The notes beneath the pieces are model-generated. The model saw only the letters and a list, made by a program, of their open reading frames with translations, had not been told where the DNA came from and searched no databases. The position numbers were made by a program, and so were the translations under genes. A stretch of DNA of 64,000 bases from assembly GCF_902764455.1 (NCBI RefSeq), contig NZ_CACWVY010000014.1, forward strand, positions 62,001 through 126,000, in the 5' to 3' direction. Positions 1-8,936 of the stretch are shown here, one piece after another (the first letter of the stretch is position 1; each line of letters starts with the position of its first letter). This DNA is from an uncultured Methanobrevibacter sp. GTDB lineage: Archaea > Methanobacteriota > Methanobacteria > Methanobacteriales > Methanobacteriaceae.

Positions 1-5
1 AAAAT

Positions 6-254
6 ATGGCAAACGAAGTAACAAAATTAATTATGGAAACTATTTTAGGATTGATTACAACTGCATTCGCACTTGTTGCAGGTTTAGCATGGAATGAAGC
101 AATCCAAAAATTAATTGAGAAATTTATAGGTACTGGAGATGCTCTTCCAAGTTTATTCATATATGCTATAGTTGTAACCATTCTTGCTGTTATTGTTACC
201 GTATTACTCGCAAGAGTAGCTGGTAAAATGGGAATTGACCTCGGTGATGACTAA
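6..254 (+). CDS. DUF5654-like small membrane protein (host)
   Basis: Product of 82 residues with two hydrophobic segments (about residues 10-30 and 47-70) separated by a short loop with the LAWNEAIQ signature seen in the archaeal DUF5654 family. Function unknown; probably an inner-membrane protein. It is the only host gene on the plus strand here and is followed at once by a strong terminator, so it ends its own transcript. The upstream region is outside the window, so the start and promoter cannot be judged. Confidence 0.75.
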   Translation: MANEVTKLIMETILGLITTAFALVAGLAWNEAIQKLIEKFIGTGDALPSLFIYAIVVTILAVIVTVLLARVAGKMGIDLGDD

Positions 255-258
255 ATTT

Positions 259-283
259 AAGGAATTTTATATTCCTTTTTTTA
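259..283 (+). terminator. Stem-loop plus T-run terminator
   Basis: Perfect 7-bp stem AAGGAAT / ATTCCTT with a 5-nt loop, running directly into a T-run, 5 nt after the stop codon of the DUF5654-like gene. A second T-rich stretch follows at about 287-295. It separates the plus-strand gene from the convergent minus-strand operon. Confidence 0.8.
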
Positions 284-293
284 CTTCTTTTTT

Positions 294-821
294 TTAATTC
301 AAACTTTCAAAAATAATTCCTGCAAATACGTATGATATTTCAAATAAAAGGAAGCAAACAAATATCCAAATATCAAATACGCCATAGGCTGCAAGCAGAA
401 GTATTACAATTTTCAATACAAACCTATATTCAAAAAATAGATTTAAAAACTTGTTTTGTGTAATTTTATGAATTAATTCATGGCCAACTTCATCTAAAAG
501 TGTACCTAAAATACAAATTAGTAACACAACTAAATTCAACTCAGGAACTCCTGCAATTAATAACATTACAATGAAAACTATTAATGTAATTATATGATGA
601 ATTCCATCTATTTTCAGTGCAAGGAAATTACCTATCGGAATAGCCATGAAAATATAAGCAGCATCTGAGCTGTAGATTGCAGCTAAAGCAGATGCAATAC
701 CGCAAACAACTCCTAAAACACTAGCGAAAGTCAAATCATTATTTTCATCATATAAATCATCAGAATATTTCATGAAAAATCCTGATAAAATAAACAATAA
801 GGCCAAAATTATATAACTCAT
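294..821 (-). CDS. Hypothetical multi-pass membrane protein (host)
   Basis: A 175-residue protein made almost entirely of hydrophobic segments (about five or six helices). One loop carries the motif DEVGHELIHK (about residues 110-119), whose charged and His residues could bind metal, but it is not a known protease motif that I can name. Its ATG directly abuts the stop of the deoxyhypusine synthase gene, whose last codons supply a GGTGAT ribosome binding site, so the two are translationally coupled. Function not recognised. Confidence 0.7.
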   Translation of the reverse strand: MSYIILALLFILSGFFMKYSDDLYDENNDLTFASVLGVVCGIASALAAIYSSDAAYIFMAIPIGNFLALKIDGIHHIITLIVFIVMLLIAGVPELNLVVLLICILGTLLDEVGHELIHKITQNKFLNLFFEYRFVLKIVILLLAAYGVFDIWIFVCFLLFEISYVFAGIIFESLN

Positions 822-1745
822 TTAATCACCGCTAATCTTATCCAATGCTGCGGCATAAATTAAAGGGAAAATAACTGTAACATCACCAACAACACTGGCC
901 AGACTAGAACCGCATCTTGCTTTTGCCCATGATTTTGCTTCTTCAAGAGGCGCTCCGCCCAAACTTCCGGCTTCAGGCCTGTCCATTGTAATCTGAATAG
1001 CCGCATCAAGACCTCCAGTAATTACATTGGAAGCTAATGTATAATGTTTGGTAAGGCCTCCTCCCAAAAGAACTGCACCCACTTTTTGAGATCCAAAGAC
1101 AATATCTGACAATAAAGGCATGTCTCCTGCAGCACTTACGGTAAAGTCATGGTCCTGTGAAAAAATCCATAACTGCAAACCCATCATCGAATCAATAAGC
1201 CCCGGTGCAAAAATCGGAACATCATTTCTAGCTGCAGCAGCTACAAATGAATTTTCATCTTCAACAAGAAGACCTATTTCATGAAGCAGTTCCTGAATTG
1301 AAACAACATTTTTTTCACTGGCTATCTTTTCAAATATTTTAGTTATTTCAGTTTCAAAAAGAGTGAAATCGTCAGAGCCTACATTGATGTCTGCAATTCT
1401 TCCGATACCTTCTTCGTTTAGTTCTTCATCATCTTTTCCTTCATGGCGATAATGAGCTCCACCAAACGATTCAACCAAATCATGAGTAATATTTGCGCCA
1501 CTTGAAACAATTAAATTGACATGACCTTCCTTAATCATTTTGGTCACAATATTTCGCATACCTCCCGGAATCAAAGGACCGCCAAGGCTTAAAAATACAT
1601 TCATGTCTTCATCTGAAATCATGTCCGCCAAAATATCGCAGGCACGAGCTACCCTGCCTGCACCTAATACTCCAGAACTTTCAAATTGATTAATCAAATC
1701 AATTATTTTCATATCTTTTTCAATGCTGAGCTGTGAAACTTTCAT
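822..1745 (-). CDS. dys: Deoxyhypusine synthase
   Basis: Transfers the aminobutyl group of spermidine to a lysine of translation factor aIF5A, using NAD, as the first step of hypusine formation. The 307 residues are typical of archaeal enzymes. NAD-site motifs are visible (SSGANITHD, GGGLTKHY), and the catalytic lysine lies in SWAKAR (about K275), matching the WGK segment of the family. It is second in a host operon, after the CBS-domain regulator and before the membrane protein. It marks this end of the window as chromosomal archaeal DNA. Confidence 0.95.
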   Translation of the reverse strand: MKVSQLSIEKDMKIIDLINQFESSGVLGAGRVARACDILADMISDEDMNVFLSLGGPLIPGGMRNIVTKMIKEGHVNLIVSSGANITHDLVESFGGAHYRHEGKDDEELNEEGIGRIADINVGSDDFTLFETEITKIFEKIASEKNVVSIQELLHEIGLLVEDENSFVAAAARNDVPIFAPGLIDSMMGLQLWIFSQDHDFTVSAAGDMPLLSDIVFGSQKVGAVLLGGGLTKHYTLASNVITGGLDAAIQITMDRPEAGSLGGAPLEEAKSWAKARCGSSLASVVGDVTVIFPLIYAAALDKISGD

Positions 1746-1753
1746 TTAATCAC

Positions 1754-2656
1754 TTAATTAGTAATAATTGGGAATTGTTCTAAATTAGTTATGCTGTCTA
1801 TTAAATCTGTTCTTGTGACAATTCCTAGTAAAACCTGATTGTTATCTGCTATTATTAATCTTGAAATTGATTTTTTAAGCATCACTTCAATTGCATTTGC
1901 TATTTTCATATCTTCATTGACAATGACAACATTAGTTGACATTAATTCACCAACAGACAAGTTTTCCTTATCATGAGCTATTGCCTGGACAAGGTCTGTC
2001 AATGTAAATACACCAACTACTTTTCCATCTTTAATGACAGGAGCTCCGTCAATTTCATGGGAAGTCAATTTTTTACATGCCTCTTTTACAGAGCAGTCAA
2101 CTGAAAATGAAATTACTTCCTTACTTGCAATATCACCAACAGTCTTTTTAGGAATACTTCTGATTGTGGTAGTATCAACTAAAAGGATATTGTCCATATC
2201 GTCTCTTCCTACAATTGTTCCCATAACTCCCAAATTGTTCACAGGAGTCGGACCTATCCTGACTGTATCTCCAAGGTTTAAATCCTTGATGCTTCCTAAA
2301 ACTTTAATGGCGGCTTCACATTCCGTAGGTTGAGGAACACTTGTAAATTCTATACGTGCAACAGAAATGTCATCTAGCCTTTCACCGTTTATATAAATAG
2401 GCACTTTGGAATCATTGTCTGATATTGAAATGTTTAGTGAATGGTAAGCTTCAATGGTTGGCTTATATCCTCCTCTCGGACCAGGCACACCTTTAACTAA
2501 ACCTAAACTTCTTAATGATTGCATCTGATTACGTATTGTTCCAGGGTTCCTATTCATAACCTCAGCAATGTCTTCACCCTTAATTGATTTACCATTAGAT
2601 GATTGGTATAAATTAATTAAGGTTTGTAAAATTTCTTTTTGAACAGATGTTAACAT
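1754..2656 (-). CDS. HTH and twin CBS-domain transcriptional regulator (host)
   Basis: A 300-residue protein with an N-terminal winged-helix region (about residues 1-65, with the motif RNPGTIRNQMQSLRSLGLV), a middle region, and two CBS domains (about 175-230 and 238-292; VVGVFTLTDLV and LLGIVTRTDLI are the domain-end motifs). CBS pairs usually bind adenosyl nucleotides, so it may be a ligand-responsive regulator like others in methanogens. It starts the host operon; an A/T-rich TATA-like stretch lies near 2668-2685. It is the last recognisable host gene before the provirus. Confidence 0.9.
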   Translation of the reverse strand: MLTSVQKEILQTLINLYQSSNGKSIKGEDIAEVMNRNPGTIRNQMQSLRSLGLVKGVPGPRGGYKPTIEAYHSLNISISDNDSKVPIYINGERLDDISVARIEFTSVPQPTECEAAIKVLGSIKDLNLGDTVRIGPTPVNNLGVMGTIVGRDDMDNILLVDTTTIRSIPKKTVGDIASKEVISFSVDCSVKEACKKLTSHEIDGAPVIKDGKVVGVFTLTDLVQAIAHDKENLSVGELMSTNVVIVNEDMKIANAIEVMLKKSISRLIIADNNQVLLGIVTRTDLIDSITNLEQFPIITN

Positions 2657-2808
2657 ATTTAATCCCCTTTGAGTATTATAATATATTTATTTTTGTTAGA
2701 AATAGTTTATAAATGTTAATGATAAATAATGTTAAATCTTATACTTTTTTGCCTCACACATGTTTAGTTTTATGTTATTCAAATCAAATAAGAGTTAGGA
2801 TACACTAA

Positions 2809-2824
2809 TGTACAAATTTGTACA
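2809..2824. promoter_or_regulatory. 16-bp perfect palindrome, operator candidate
   Basis: TGTACAAATTTGTACA is a perfect inverted repeat typical of a dimeric HTH-protein operator. It lies about 150 bp upstream of the CBS-domain regulator, close to the provirus boundary. Whether it belongs to host or virus cannot be told from sequence alone. Confidence 0.5.
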
Positions 2825-2909
2825 ACAATGATTTTCAAAAAAAAATCTAAAAAGTTCCATATAAATATAATATGAAATTACAAATATAAAAAAATTTAAA
2901 AAAAAATAA

Positions 2910-2952
2910 GGGGAGCCGACCACCGACAAAATGTCGACAGTCAAAACTCCCC
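2910..2952. ncRNA. Compact structured RNA or hairpin element
   Basis: Three stacked stems: GGGGAG (2910-2915) with CTCCCC (2947-2952), GAC (2918-2920) with GTC (2940-2942), and CGACA (2924-2928) with TGTCG (2932-2936) around an AAA loop. It is markedly GC-rich for its AT-rich surroundings. A TATA-like tract precedes it on the plus strand near 2859-2873. It could be a small RNA, a terminator or part of the attachment region; strand is undecided. Confidence 0.45.
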
Positions 2953-3324
2953 TATATGTTATTTTACTTATTAACTATATTCATGTAAAAAAAATATCTA
3001 GAAAAAACTCCTAAACAAAAAGACAATATAAATCCTATTAAGTAATTAAGAAGAAATATAGTGTACAAAAACACTGAGACAAACTCTCAAATATTTTTTT
3101 TATAATATTCTACAAACTTACAATATTTAACACATGGATAATAAACTTTTAACATAGTTAGTTTTTATTAAAAATATTTAGTTTTACATCCAAAGAAACT
3201 TTCACATTCGCTGCTACTATTGCTCCCTAGATGATCTTCTCAATTAACATAGAAAAAAATATTATCCCATACTGATAAAAAATTTTTTCTAAACTATTAT
3301 TTCACATGAATATTATATTATTTG

Positions 3325-3510
3325 TTATTTGTTTGATACTATTGTAACATTATCTAATTGAAATGTTAAACGTGCAATCTCTTCTTCAATCTCTTGACGT
3401 TCATCATCAACACAAGTTAACAAACGGAAATTCAAAGCTTTAATCTTTGCACGAATAACATTACGTTGATTAGTTTCATTCAAAACCTTATTTTCTTTAA
3501 TAGACAACAT
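3325..3510 (-). CDS. Small viral protein, unknown
   Basis: 61 residues, charged and probably helical (VDDERQEIEEEIARL). I chose the ATG at 3508-3510 because it is preceded by GTGAT, a ribosome-binding-site match, and lies 10 nt after the stop of the upstream gene; the longer open frame would run through that gene. It is the last gene of the viral late operon, next to the lysin. Family not recognised. Confidence 0.6.
   Translation of the reverse strand: MLSIKENKVLNETNQRNVIRAKIKALNFRLLTCVDDERQEIEEEIARLTFQLDNVTIVSNK
3333..3349 (-). promoter_or_regulatory. Viral promoter motif, variant copy
   Basis: TTGATACTATTGTAACA, 16 of 17 identical to the repeated element found also at 36709, 52795 and 55790. 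It overlaps the last codons of the first viral gene and points towards the host. At the usual spacing it would start a transcript near 3305-3311, where there is an ATG followed directly by TGA, so any product would be noncoding. Confidence 0.45.
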
Positions 3511-3520
3511 CAGAATCACT

Positions 3521-3709
3521 TTACTGTACAAAATCTTCATAAACAACTTTGGATTCATCAGGAATATCATGTTTATTTCTTGCTTTGTTGATTTCAACTT
3601 GTTTTTCTAAAACTTCATCAGTAAAACCAACTTCAGCATATAATGCATCAACTTTTGATTGTTTACGATTCAAATGCCATGCTCTAATCTTTTTAACCGG
3701 ATTCACCAT
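3521..3709 (-). CDS. Small viral protein, unknown
   Basis: 62 residues, basic N-terminus and acidic C-terminus, predicted helical. It begins 4 nt after the lysin stop codon, with the end of the lysin supplying the ribosome binding region, so it is part of the same transcript. Its place between tail/lysis genes suggests a virion or lysis accessory protein, but nothing in its sequence identifies it. Confidence 0.6.
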   Translation of the reverse strand: MVNPVKKIRAWHLNRKQSKVDALYAEVGFTDEVLEKQVEINKARNKHDIPDESKVVYEDFVQ

Positions 3710-3713
3710 TTAA

Positions 3714-5438
3714 TCATCCCCTTGTAATTACAAGCACACTTTTCTGTGAAATACCACTAATATAAGTCTCAAAATCAGACTTACTACGGTATTCAATATA
3801 ACCACAGTAACAATCATTACATGACCTATTACCTAAACTATTCTGGACATTAATGTTGCTGTCGTTTACTGCATTGACAACTTCATAATGCCCATCACCA
3901 CCATACACTCCAGGTTTATACCTGTAGAGATTATGAATTACACAATCTTGGTTTTGGGAAGCAAGAATCTTTTTAATTCCATCCCAACCAAGTTCACTGA
4001 AACTATACCATTTACAAGTCAATTTCACATTCAATTGTTTTGCTGCTTTAGCAATAGCAGTTTCCAAACCTTGATGATCTGTTCCACCACTACCAGTTCC
4101 AGCCCAAGAAGCTAATGTAGACTGTGATATAACTTTACCCGTAAGGTTTCTGATACATTCCTGCATACTATGAGGCCCACAATAAACACCATTATTCTGA
4201 CCCATATTATCACAACCAGATTTAGTTGCATGACCATATTTAGATTTAGCAGATGAAAACCTACTAGAATTATAATTACAATAATCTGGAAGAGTATTTT
4301 TATGACTATAATAGTATACAAGTATTCTTGCTAATGCATCAATACTTACACGAGGCCTAACTCTCTTTTTAGATTTCACAGTCCTAACATAATTTGGAAC
4401 TTGACCATTCTGCTTAATATATTGAACAACCCTTTTAGATTGATCCTTAAAATCAGATGGATAAACCTTTTCATTAATAACATTCCCATTTGCTTTAATA
4501 GAACTTTTAACATTAGGAACACTTGTTAAACTTTTACCAAGATTATTAACAGCATATGATAAGACATACCATACTTGAGGCCAAGTATACTTCTTACCGT
4601 TAACAGTAACACTAGAAGGTAATTTTTTATGTTCATCAACATACTTTTTAACTGTAACTGCCATTGTTTTAATGTTATCTGATGAAAGTGCTACAGTTTT
4701 TTTATCTTGTAATGAAGTGAAATTAATTGTTGGACATAATCCATATCTAAATAAAATTACTCCTTTTGCACCATTTGATATACATGTCTTAGCATCAGAT
4801 AATAATTCACTTGCAGATAATTTAGTTGGATCATCATCAGATTTATAAGTTTGAAGTCCACTCCAAATTGTTGCTTTTCCGCTGAAAAGTTTAATAGTTG
4901 ATTTTAACCATTCAGTTCCGGCCTTGTAATTTCCTTTATACTGCATTGGAATAATTGTATCTACAATTTTTCCTAATGCACTGATATCTTGCCCATAATA
5001 TTTTTTACAATCATTTTCAGGCATTACCGCACATGAAAGAAATACCTTTGGATTCTGACTACGAACCTTCTTCACAAAATTAGTAATAGCATCTGCACCA
5101 CCATCTGTTTTATATGCATTACCAGGATAACGTAAATAATCAAGATGTATTCCTTTTACTCCTTCAATATTTGCATACCCTTTAATCTCTTTTAATTTTG
5201 ATGTGAGATTCATAGTTTTTGGATTATGCCATTCACCATCATAAAAAGACTGAACCCAAATATGCACATTAATCTTCTGTGCCTTTGCCTTTTTAATCCA
5301 AGATTTAACCTTAGATTCCCCATGAGCTTCAAAAGCATAAAAGTTTAAAAATAAATCTGTAACTCCATTCTTTTTAAGTGTTTCAAGATTTACACTTGTC
5401 ATATCTTTTCCAAACACCCAATAACCAAAATTTTTCAT
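3714..5438 (-). CDS. Pseudomurein endoisopeptidase (C71-like) with glycosidase-like domain
   Basis: Lysin for the pseudomurein wall of Methanobacteriales. The 574 residues read as: a TIM-barrel glycoside-hydrolase-like domain (about 1-245, with GIHLDYLRYPG), two pseudomurein-binding repeats (about 252-300 and 325-385, each with the pattern of VKKYVDEHKKLP), and a C-terminal cysteine-peptidase domain. Its probable catalytic triad is C420 (YCGPHS), H517 (GGDGHY) and D526. The peptidase and binding repeats match the PeiW/PeiP type of methanogen viruses. The N-terminal barrel is the less usual part: it could cut glycan strands or merely bind. It lies at the end of the late operon. Confidence 0.9.
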   Translation of the reverse strand: MKNFGYWVFGKDMTSVNLETLKKNGVTDLFLNFYAFEAHGESKVKSWIKKAKAQKINVHIWVQSFYDGEWHNPKTMNLTSKLKEIKGYANIEGVKGIHLDYLRYPGNAYKTDGGADAITNFVKKVRSQNPKVFLSCAVMPENDCKKYYGQDISALGKIVDTIIPMQYKGNYKAGTEWLKSTIKLFSGKATIWSGLQTYKSDDDPTKLSASELLSDAKTCISNGAKGVILFRYGLCPTINFTSLQDKKTVALSSDNIKTMAVTVKKYVDEHKKLPSSVTVNGKKYTWPQVWYVLSYAVNNLGKSLTSVPNVKSSIKANGNVINEKVYPSDFKDQSKRVVQYIKQNGQVPNYVRTVKSKKRVRPRVSIDALARILVYYYSHKNTLPDYCNYNSSRFSSAKSKYGHATKSGCDNMGQNNGVYCGPHSMQECIRNLTGKVISQSTLASWAGTGSGGTDHQGLETAIAKAAKQLNVKLTCKWYSFSELGWDGIKKILASQNQDCVIHNLYRYKPGVYGGDGHYEVVNAVNDSNINVQNSLGNRSCNDCYCGYIEYRSKSDFETYISGISQKSVLVITRG

Positions 5439-5480
5439 TTTTTGTATCTCCTAAAAAAAAATATTTTATTTAAATTTAAT

Positions 5481-5609
5481 TCATATAAAGTCAGATTTAC
5501 TGTCATTATCTATAATACAACGATTTTGTACCAGATAACAACATTTCTCTAAATCATGGTCACAAGTTCTCCTGTAACAGCAACCAGAACATTCGTCAAC
5601 TTTATCCAT
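5481..5609 (-). CDS. Tiny cysteine-rich protein
   Basis: 42 codons encoding a peptide with seven cysteines (motifs CSGCC, RRTC, EKCC, NRC). The ATG at 5607-5609 has a GGAG ribosome binding site 9 nt upstream; an in-frame ATG five codons earlier is the alternative start. The density of Cys and charged residues suggests a metal-binding or disulfide-linked peptide. It fills the gap between the tail-fibre gene and the lysin. No family recognised. Confidence 0.55.
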   Translation of the reverse strand: MDKVDECSGCCYRRTCDHDLEKCCYLVQNRCIIDNDSKSDFI

Positions 5610-5625
5610 ATATAAAAACTCCATA

Positions 5626-6459
5626 TTATACAGTTACCCAAGCTACATTGACATAGGCTACAGGCTTTGCATTTTCAGTATTAGTTCTCATTTTAATATC
5701 TCCATCACTTTGGAATGAAACTAAACCATGAGCATTATGCTGATAATGACTCCAATCTTGAGCAACAGTATATCTTGGTTTAAATGCATTAGGCAATGTA
5801 ACTACATGAAAATCAGTGTCCTTATGAGTAATATTCACTGCAGTTCTAAGTTTAGCAAAACATATAACTAATTTTCCAATCTTTGTGAGTTTTATGGTTG
5901 AATCAGAAGTAAATCGATAATTTCCTGAACTGTCTTTAAACATTTGAGTATACCCAATTTCTAAAATTTGAGGGTTTAATAATGCTTCAATATTACTAAT
6001 ACTATTTTTCAATATGGAACCTTGGCGTGCGGATAATGCTTCACCGGAGAGGAATATTTCAGAATTTAAATTATCTACTAATTTAACATGTCCATACTTA
6101 CTGTCATCTCCAAGACCATATTTGCTAGTAGTTAGGGCATGATCTATCGGTGCGAAGTAATTGGTATGTAATTCATTATGGTTTGTTTTAGCGTACTGGT
6201 CACTAGTCAAACCACCTAGACTAGTTGCGTTTATTGCAATTAAATCTTCTTGAGTATTCATTAAAATGTTTAATAAATCTTCTCGATTAACAAAATTGAT
6301 GTCTAACTCATCTAATCTGCGTTCTAATTCCTTATATTCTGATTCAGTGGTAATTAATATTTTATCAATCTCTTCATTATTGTCTGAGTAAATTCTTACT
6401 TCGGCTCCTACACTATCGTTATCCGGTTCGTAGAAAACTCTTGCTTTATAATCCACCAT
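5626..6459 (-). CDS. Tail fibre / receptor-binding protein
   Basis: 277 residues. The middle has the tail-fibre pattern LSARQGSILKNSI (about residues 145-157), related to the 'SANQG.vLK' repeats of the 643-residue fibre at 15090-17021. The C-terminal roughly 110 residues (from DSTIKLTKIGKLVI) resemble the C-terminus of the fibre at 9922-11100 and look like a beta-sandwich receptor-binding head. Probably the distal adhesin of a tail fibre. It follows directly on the 823-residue tail protein. Confidence 0.7.
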   Translation of the reverse strand: MVDYKARVFYEPDNDSVGAEVRIYSDNNEEIDKILITTESEYKELERRLDELDINFVNREDLLNILMNTQEDLIAINATSLGGLTSDQYAKTNHNELHTNYFAPIDHALTTSKYGLGDDSKYGHVKLVDNLNSEIFLSGEALSARQGSILKNSISNIEALLNPQILEIGYTQMFKDSSGNYRFTSDSTIKLTKIGKLVICFAKLRTAVNITHKDTDFHVVTLPNAFKPRYTVAQDWSHYQHNAHGLVSFQSDGDIKMRTNTENAKPVAYVNVAWVTV

Positions 6460-6461
6460 TT

Positions 6462-8933
6462 TTACACCTTGTATTCAACGTAATAATCTTTAATATGAAC
6501 TTGTTTATCAGAATTTGTTCTTTTTGCCCGATACACTAAATAAATACCAGTTTCTTCAAAGTTTGGAATATATACAATTGAAATAGTGTCTTCATTTTGC
6601 AATATACTTGAAACACCATCAATATCAGTTACTTTGAATATTACTTGATGATTATCGTAATCAACATCAAAATCCCTACCCTCAATTAAAGTGATGTCTT
6701 CTTCATTCCTAGTTAAAATAACTTCTCTTAATGGTTCTACAGGGATAACTCTTAAAGGCAAGGTCCTTGTACGAATTTCATTCAATCCAATTTCATATTC
6801 CTGCTTGAAATAATCAATGATTAAACCCTGCTCTGGTAAACCAGTTTCCAAGTTAACACGGTCCCCTACTTCCTCAAGCAATAAATCTTGAACAAAAACA
6901 GGATTATAAGTAAATTCCAAATTACCATTAGGTAATCCATCCAATACATCTAAATCAAATAATATTGTATCTTTATCATAATCAACAGTATAATCATACC
7001 ATTCCCCAATAGTAAATTGCTCACCATTATCAGGATTCACAACAGATTTAAGAATAGGATATGCAGGACTATTGTTTAATTTTAAACCACCAACTAGTTC
7101 ACCACCACTATTATACTCAAACCAACCAAAAGGATGAATAATCCCTTCACCATCAGTATAAGGTTTAGGATAAATCCCTAGATTATTCAATAAAGTAACT
7201 GCATCAGGAGTATCAACAAGATAGTCATAAACTTTAGTGGAATCAGATAAAATAGTAAAATCTAAAACAGAAGCAATCTCCTCTTCATCCTTATAACTCT
7301 CAATAGCATCATATAAAGTTGTATTATCAACAACAGTAAAATGCTGAACTTGAGGATTATCTTTTACAATATCAACACTACATTCAACATTTGGGTCACA
7401 AATAAAAGGAGCATAAACTCTACCCCATCTACTCGCACCTAACATTGGAGTGATTTTTGGAGTATACATTTGTGTTTTTGCAAACATTTCCATAGCAACA
7501 TCAGTTTTTAAAGTTATTGTAATCCTTTCAATTGTTGGTGAAGCTTTATTGTTACTGCTGTCTTGCCACATTTTAGCACGGATAAAAACTCTGGTAGGAT
7601 GACTATTATTAAATGTTTTACGTTTATTCTGCATAGCTTCCCAGTTACGGCCATCAGTACTAATCTGATATTCAATATGTTTACCAGTAGCACTAGTAGC
7701 ATCACCATCATCATCAGCATTTAAAATAACTTCTTTTAATGGATTGCATTGAATCGGTTTCAAATATAAATAACAGTCATCACGGGTATATTCCTCACCA
7801 TAATTTGTGATTTTCAATTCAAAACTAAAATCTTGTGGAGTATGTAAACCCATCTTATATTCAGTTTGAGATTCACCAGGTTTACCATATCGTTTCCAAT
7901 GCCTACCATTATCCTCAGATAAAAAAGCATCTCCATCAGCATATTTATCAATGTTACAATTCCTTCCCCATCCACCAATCCTTGGACAATGATCGTAATG
8001 AGAAAGAGGGCTTGAAATTACAATAGCATAATACTCTCCAGGTTTAACTTGCACAGGTTTATCTAATTCAATTGTGATAAAACCAGGTGTTGTACGACTA
8101 GGATTATACACTCCAGTCGCTAGAGCATTACCTGGATTACCTTTAGGGAATCTAATGTTATCTTTAATAACATTACCTTGATTATCTTTAACTTTAATAG
8201 TTTTTTTAGTTTTTCGGTCATATGTGGTTCTTTCAACTTGTTTAACTTTTGTCGGCCATATCTGCACATATAACGGACTACCCCAATTACTTTTTGTAGT
8301 ACCAGTTGTTTCAACACGTAAAGCAACAGCTTCTAGAAGCCCTGTACAACCTTCTTTAATTTTCACAGTTTGTGCTCTGCAAACTGCAGGGATTTCATAA
8401 TCTTTCCAGTTTTTAATCCAATCTGGTCGGACTTGATAAGTTTTATTTTTATCAAAACCAACATACCAAAAACTGTTAACTCCCCCATTTGGGTTACGAA
8501 GAGCTGTACTGTAATTTGGAGTTCCTACAGTATCATGTTTTAACATAGCTCTTTTTTTATTATTACCATTACCATCAACAAAAGAACTGAAAACAACACC
8601 ATTGTTTAATGATTCTTCTACATCCACATAACCCATTGTATCTTCAGTAAAATCAATTGTAGGCAGTTCATATTCAGTATCATTATCAAATATTACATCT
8701 CCATCATTAGATACTTTACACCCATAACTATTGATTATATCTAATGAACCCTCACTGAACTTAAACCATTTACGGACAGCAGGACTGGATAAATACTTTA
8801 ATTTTTCAACTTGTTGATGTAGCCATTCATCGTTCATGCAAGCTTGTTCCATTAATTGAACTGTAACGTAACGTTGGTCACTGAATGATTGTATTAAATT
8901 CAAATTTTTATATTTAGGTTTACATTTCCCCAT
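6462..8933 (-). CDS. Large virion protein, tail or baseplate periphery
   Basis: 823 residues, rich in beta structure and aromatic residues, with no enzyme motif. Sections such as TIDFTEDTMGYVDVEESLNNG and the repeated pattern 'REVILTRNEEDITLIEGRDF...DYDNHQVIF' (about 690-720) look like stacked beta domains of phage tail or baseplate-associated proteins. It lies between a small and a fibre protein in the tail operon. Precise role not recognised. Confidence 0.6.
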   Translation of the reverse strand: MGKCKPKYKNLNLIQSFSDQRYVTVQLMEQACMNDEWLHQQVEKLKYLSSPAVRKWFKFSEGSLDIINSYGCKVSNDGDVIFDNDTEYELPTIDFTEDTMGYVDVEESLNNGVVFSSFVDGNGNNKKRAMLKHDTVGTPNYSTALRNPNGGVNSFWYVGFDKNKTYQVRPDWIKNWKDYEIPAVCRAQTVKIKEGCTGLLEAVALRVETTGTTKSNWGSPLYVQIWPTKVKQVERTTYDRKTKKTIKVKDNQGNVIKDNIRFPKGNPGNALATGVYNPSRTTPGFITIELDKPVQVKPGEYYAIVISSPLSHYDHCPRIGGWGRNCNIDKYADGDAFLSEDNGRHWKRYGKPGESQTEYKMGLHTPQDFSFELKITNYGEEYTRDDCYLYLKPIQCNPLKEVILNADDDGDATSATGKHIEYQISTDGRNWEAMQNKRKTFNNSHPTRVFIRAKMWQDSSNNKASPTIERITITLKTDVAMEMFAKTQMYTPKITPMLGASRWGRVYAPFICDPNVECSVDIVKDNPQVQHFTVVDNTTLYDAIESYKDEEEIASVLDFTILSDSTKVYDYLVDTPDAVTLLNNLGIYPKPYTDGEGIIHPFGWFEYNSGGELVGGLKLNNSPAYPILKSVVNPDNGEQFTIGEWYDYTVDYDKDTILFDLDVLDGLPNGNLEFTYNPVFVQDLLLEEVGDRVNLETGLPEQGLIIDYFKQEYEIGLNEIRTRTLPLRVIPVEPLREVILTRNEEDITLIEGRDFDVDYDNHQVIFKVTDIDGVSSILQNEDTISIVYIPNFEETGIYLVYRAKRTNSDKQVHIKDYYVEYKV

Positions 8934-8936
8934 ATT

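Larger units (their letters stand above)
2657..3324. other. Host/provirus boundary, no protein-coding gene
   Basis: A 668-bp AT-rich stretch between the host regulator and the first viral gene. It contains a 16-bp palindrome (2809-2824), a strong three-tier hairpin (2910-2952) and a somewhat GC-richer patch at about 3185-3245 in which no ORF longer than a few codons was found. The viral attachment site should lie here, but the other end of the provirus is not in the window, so the duplicated core cannot be located. Confidence 0.6.
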
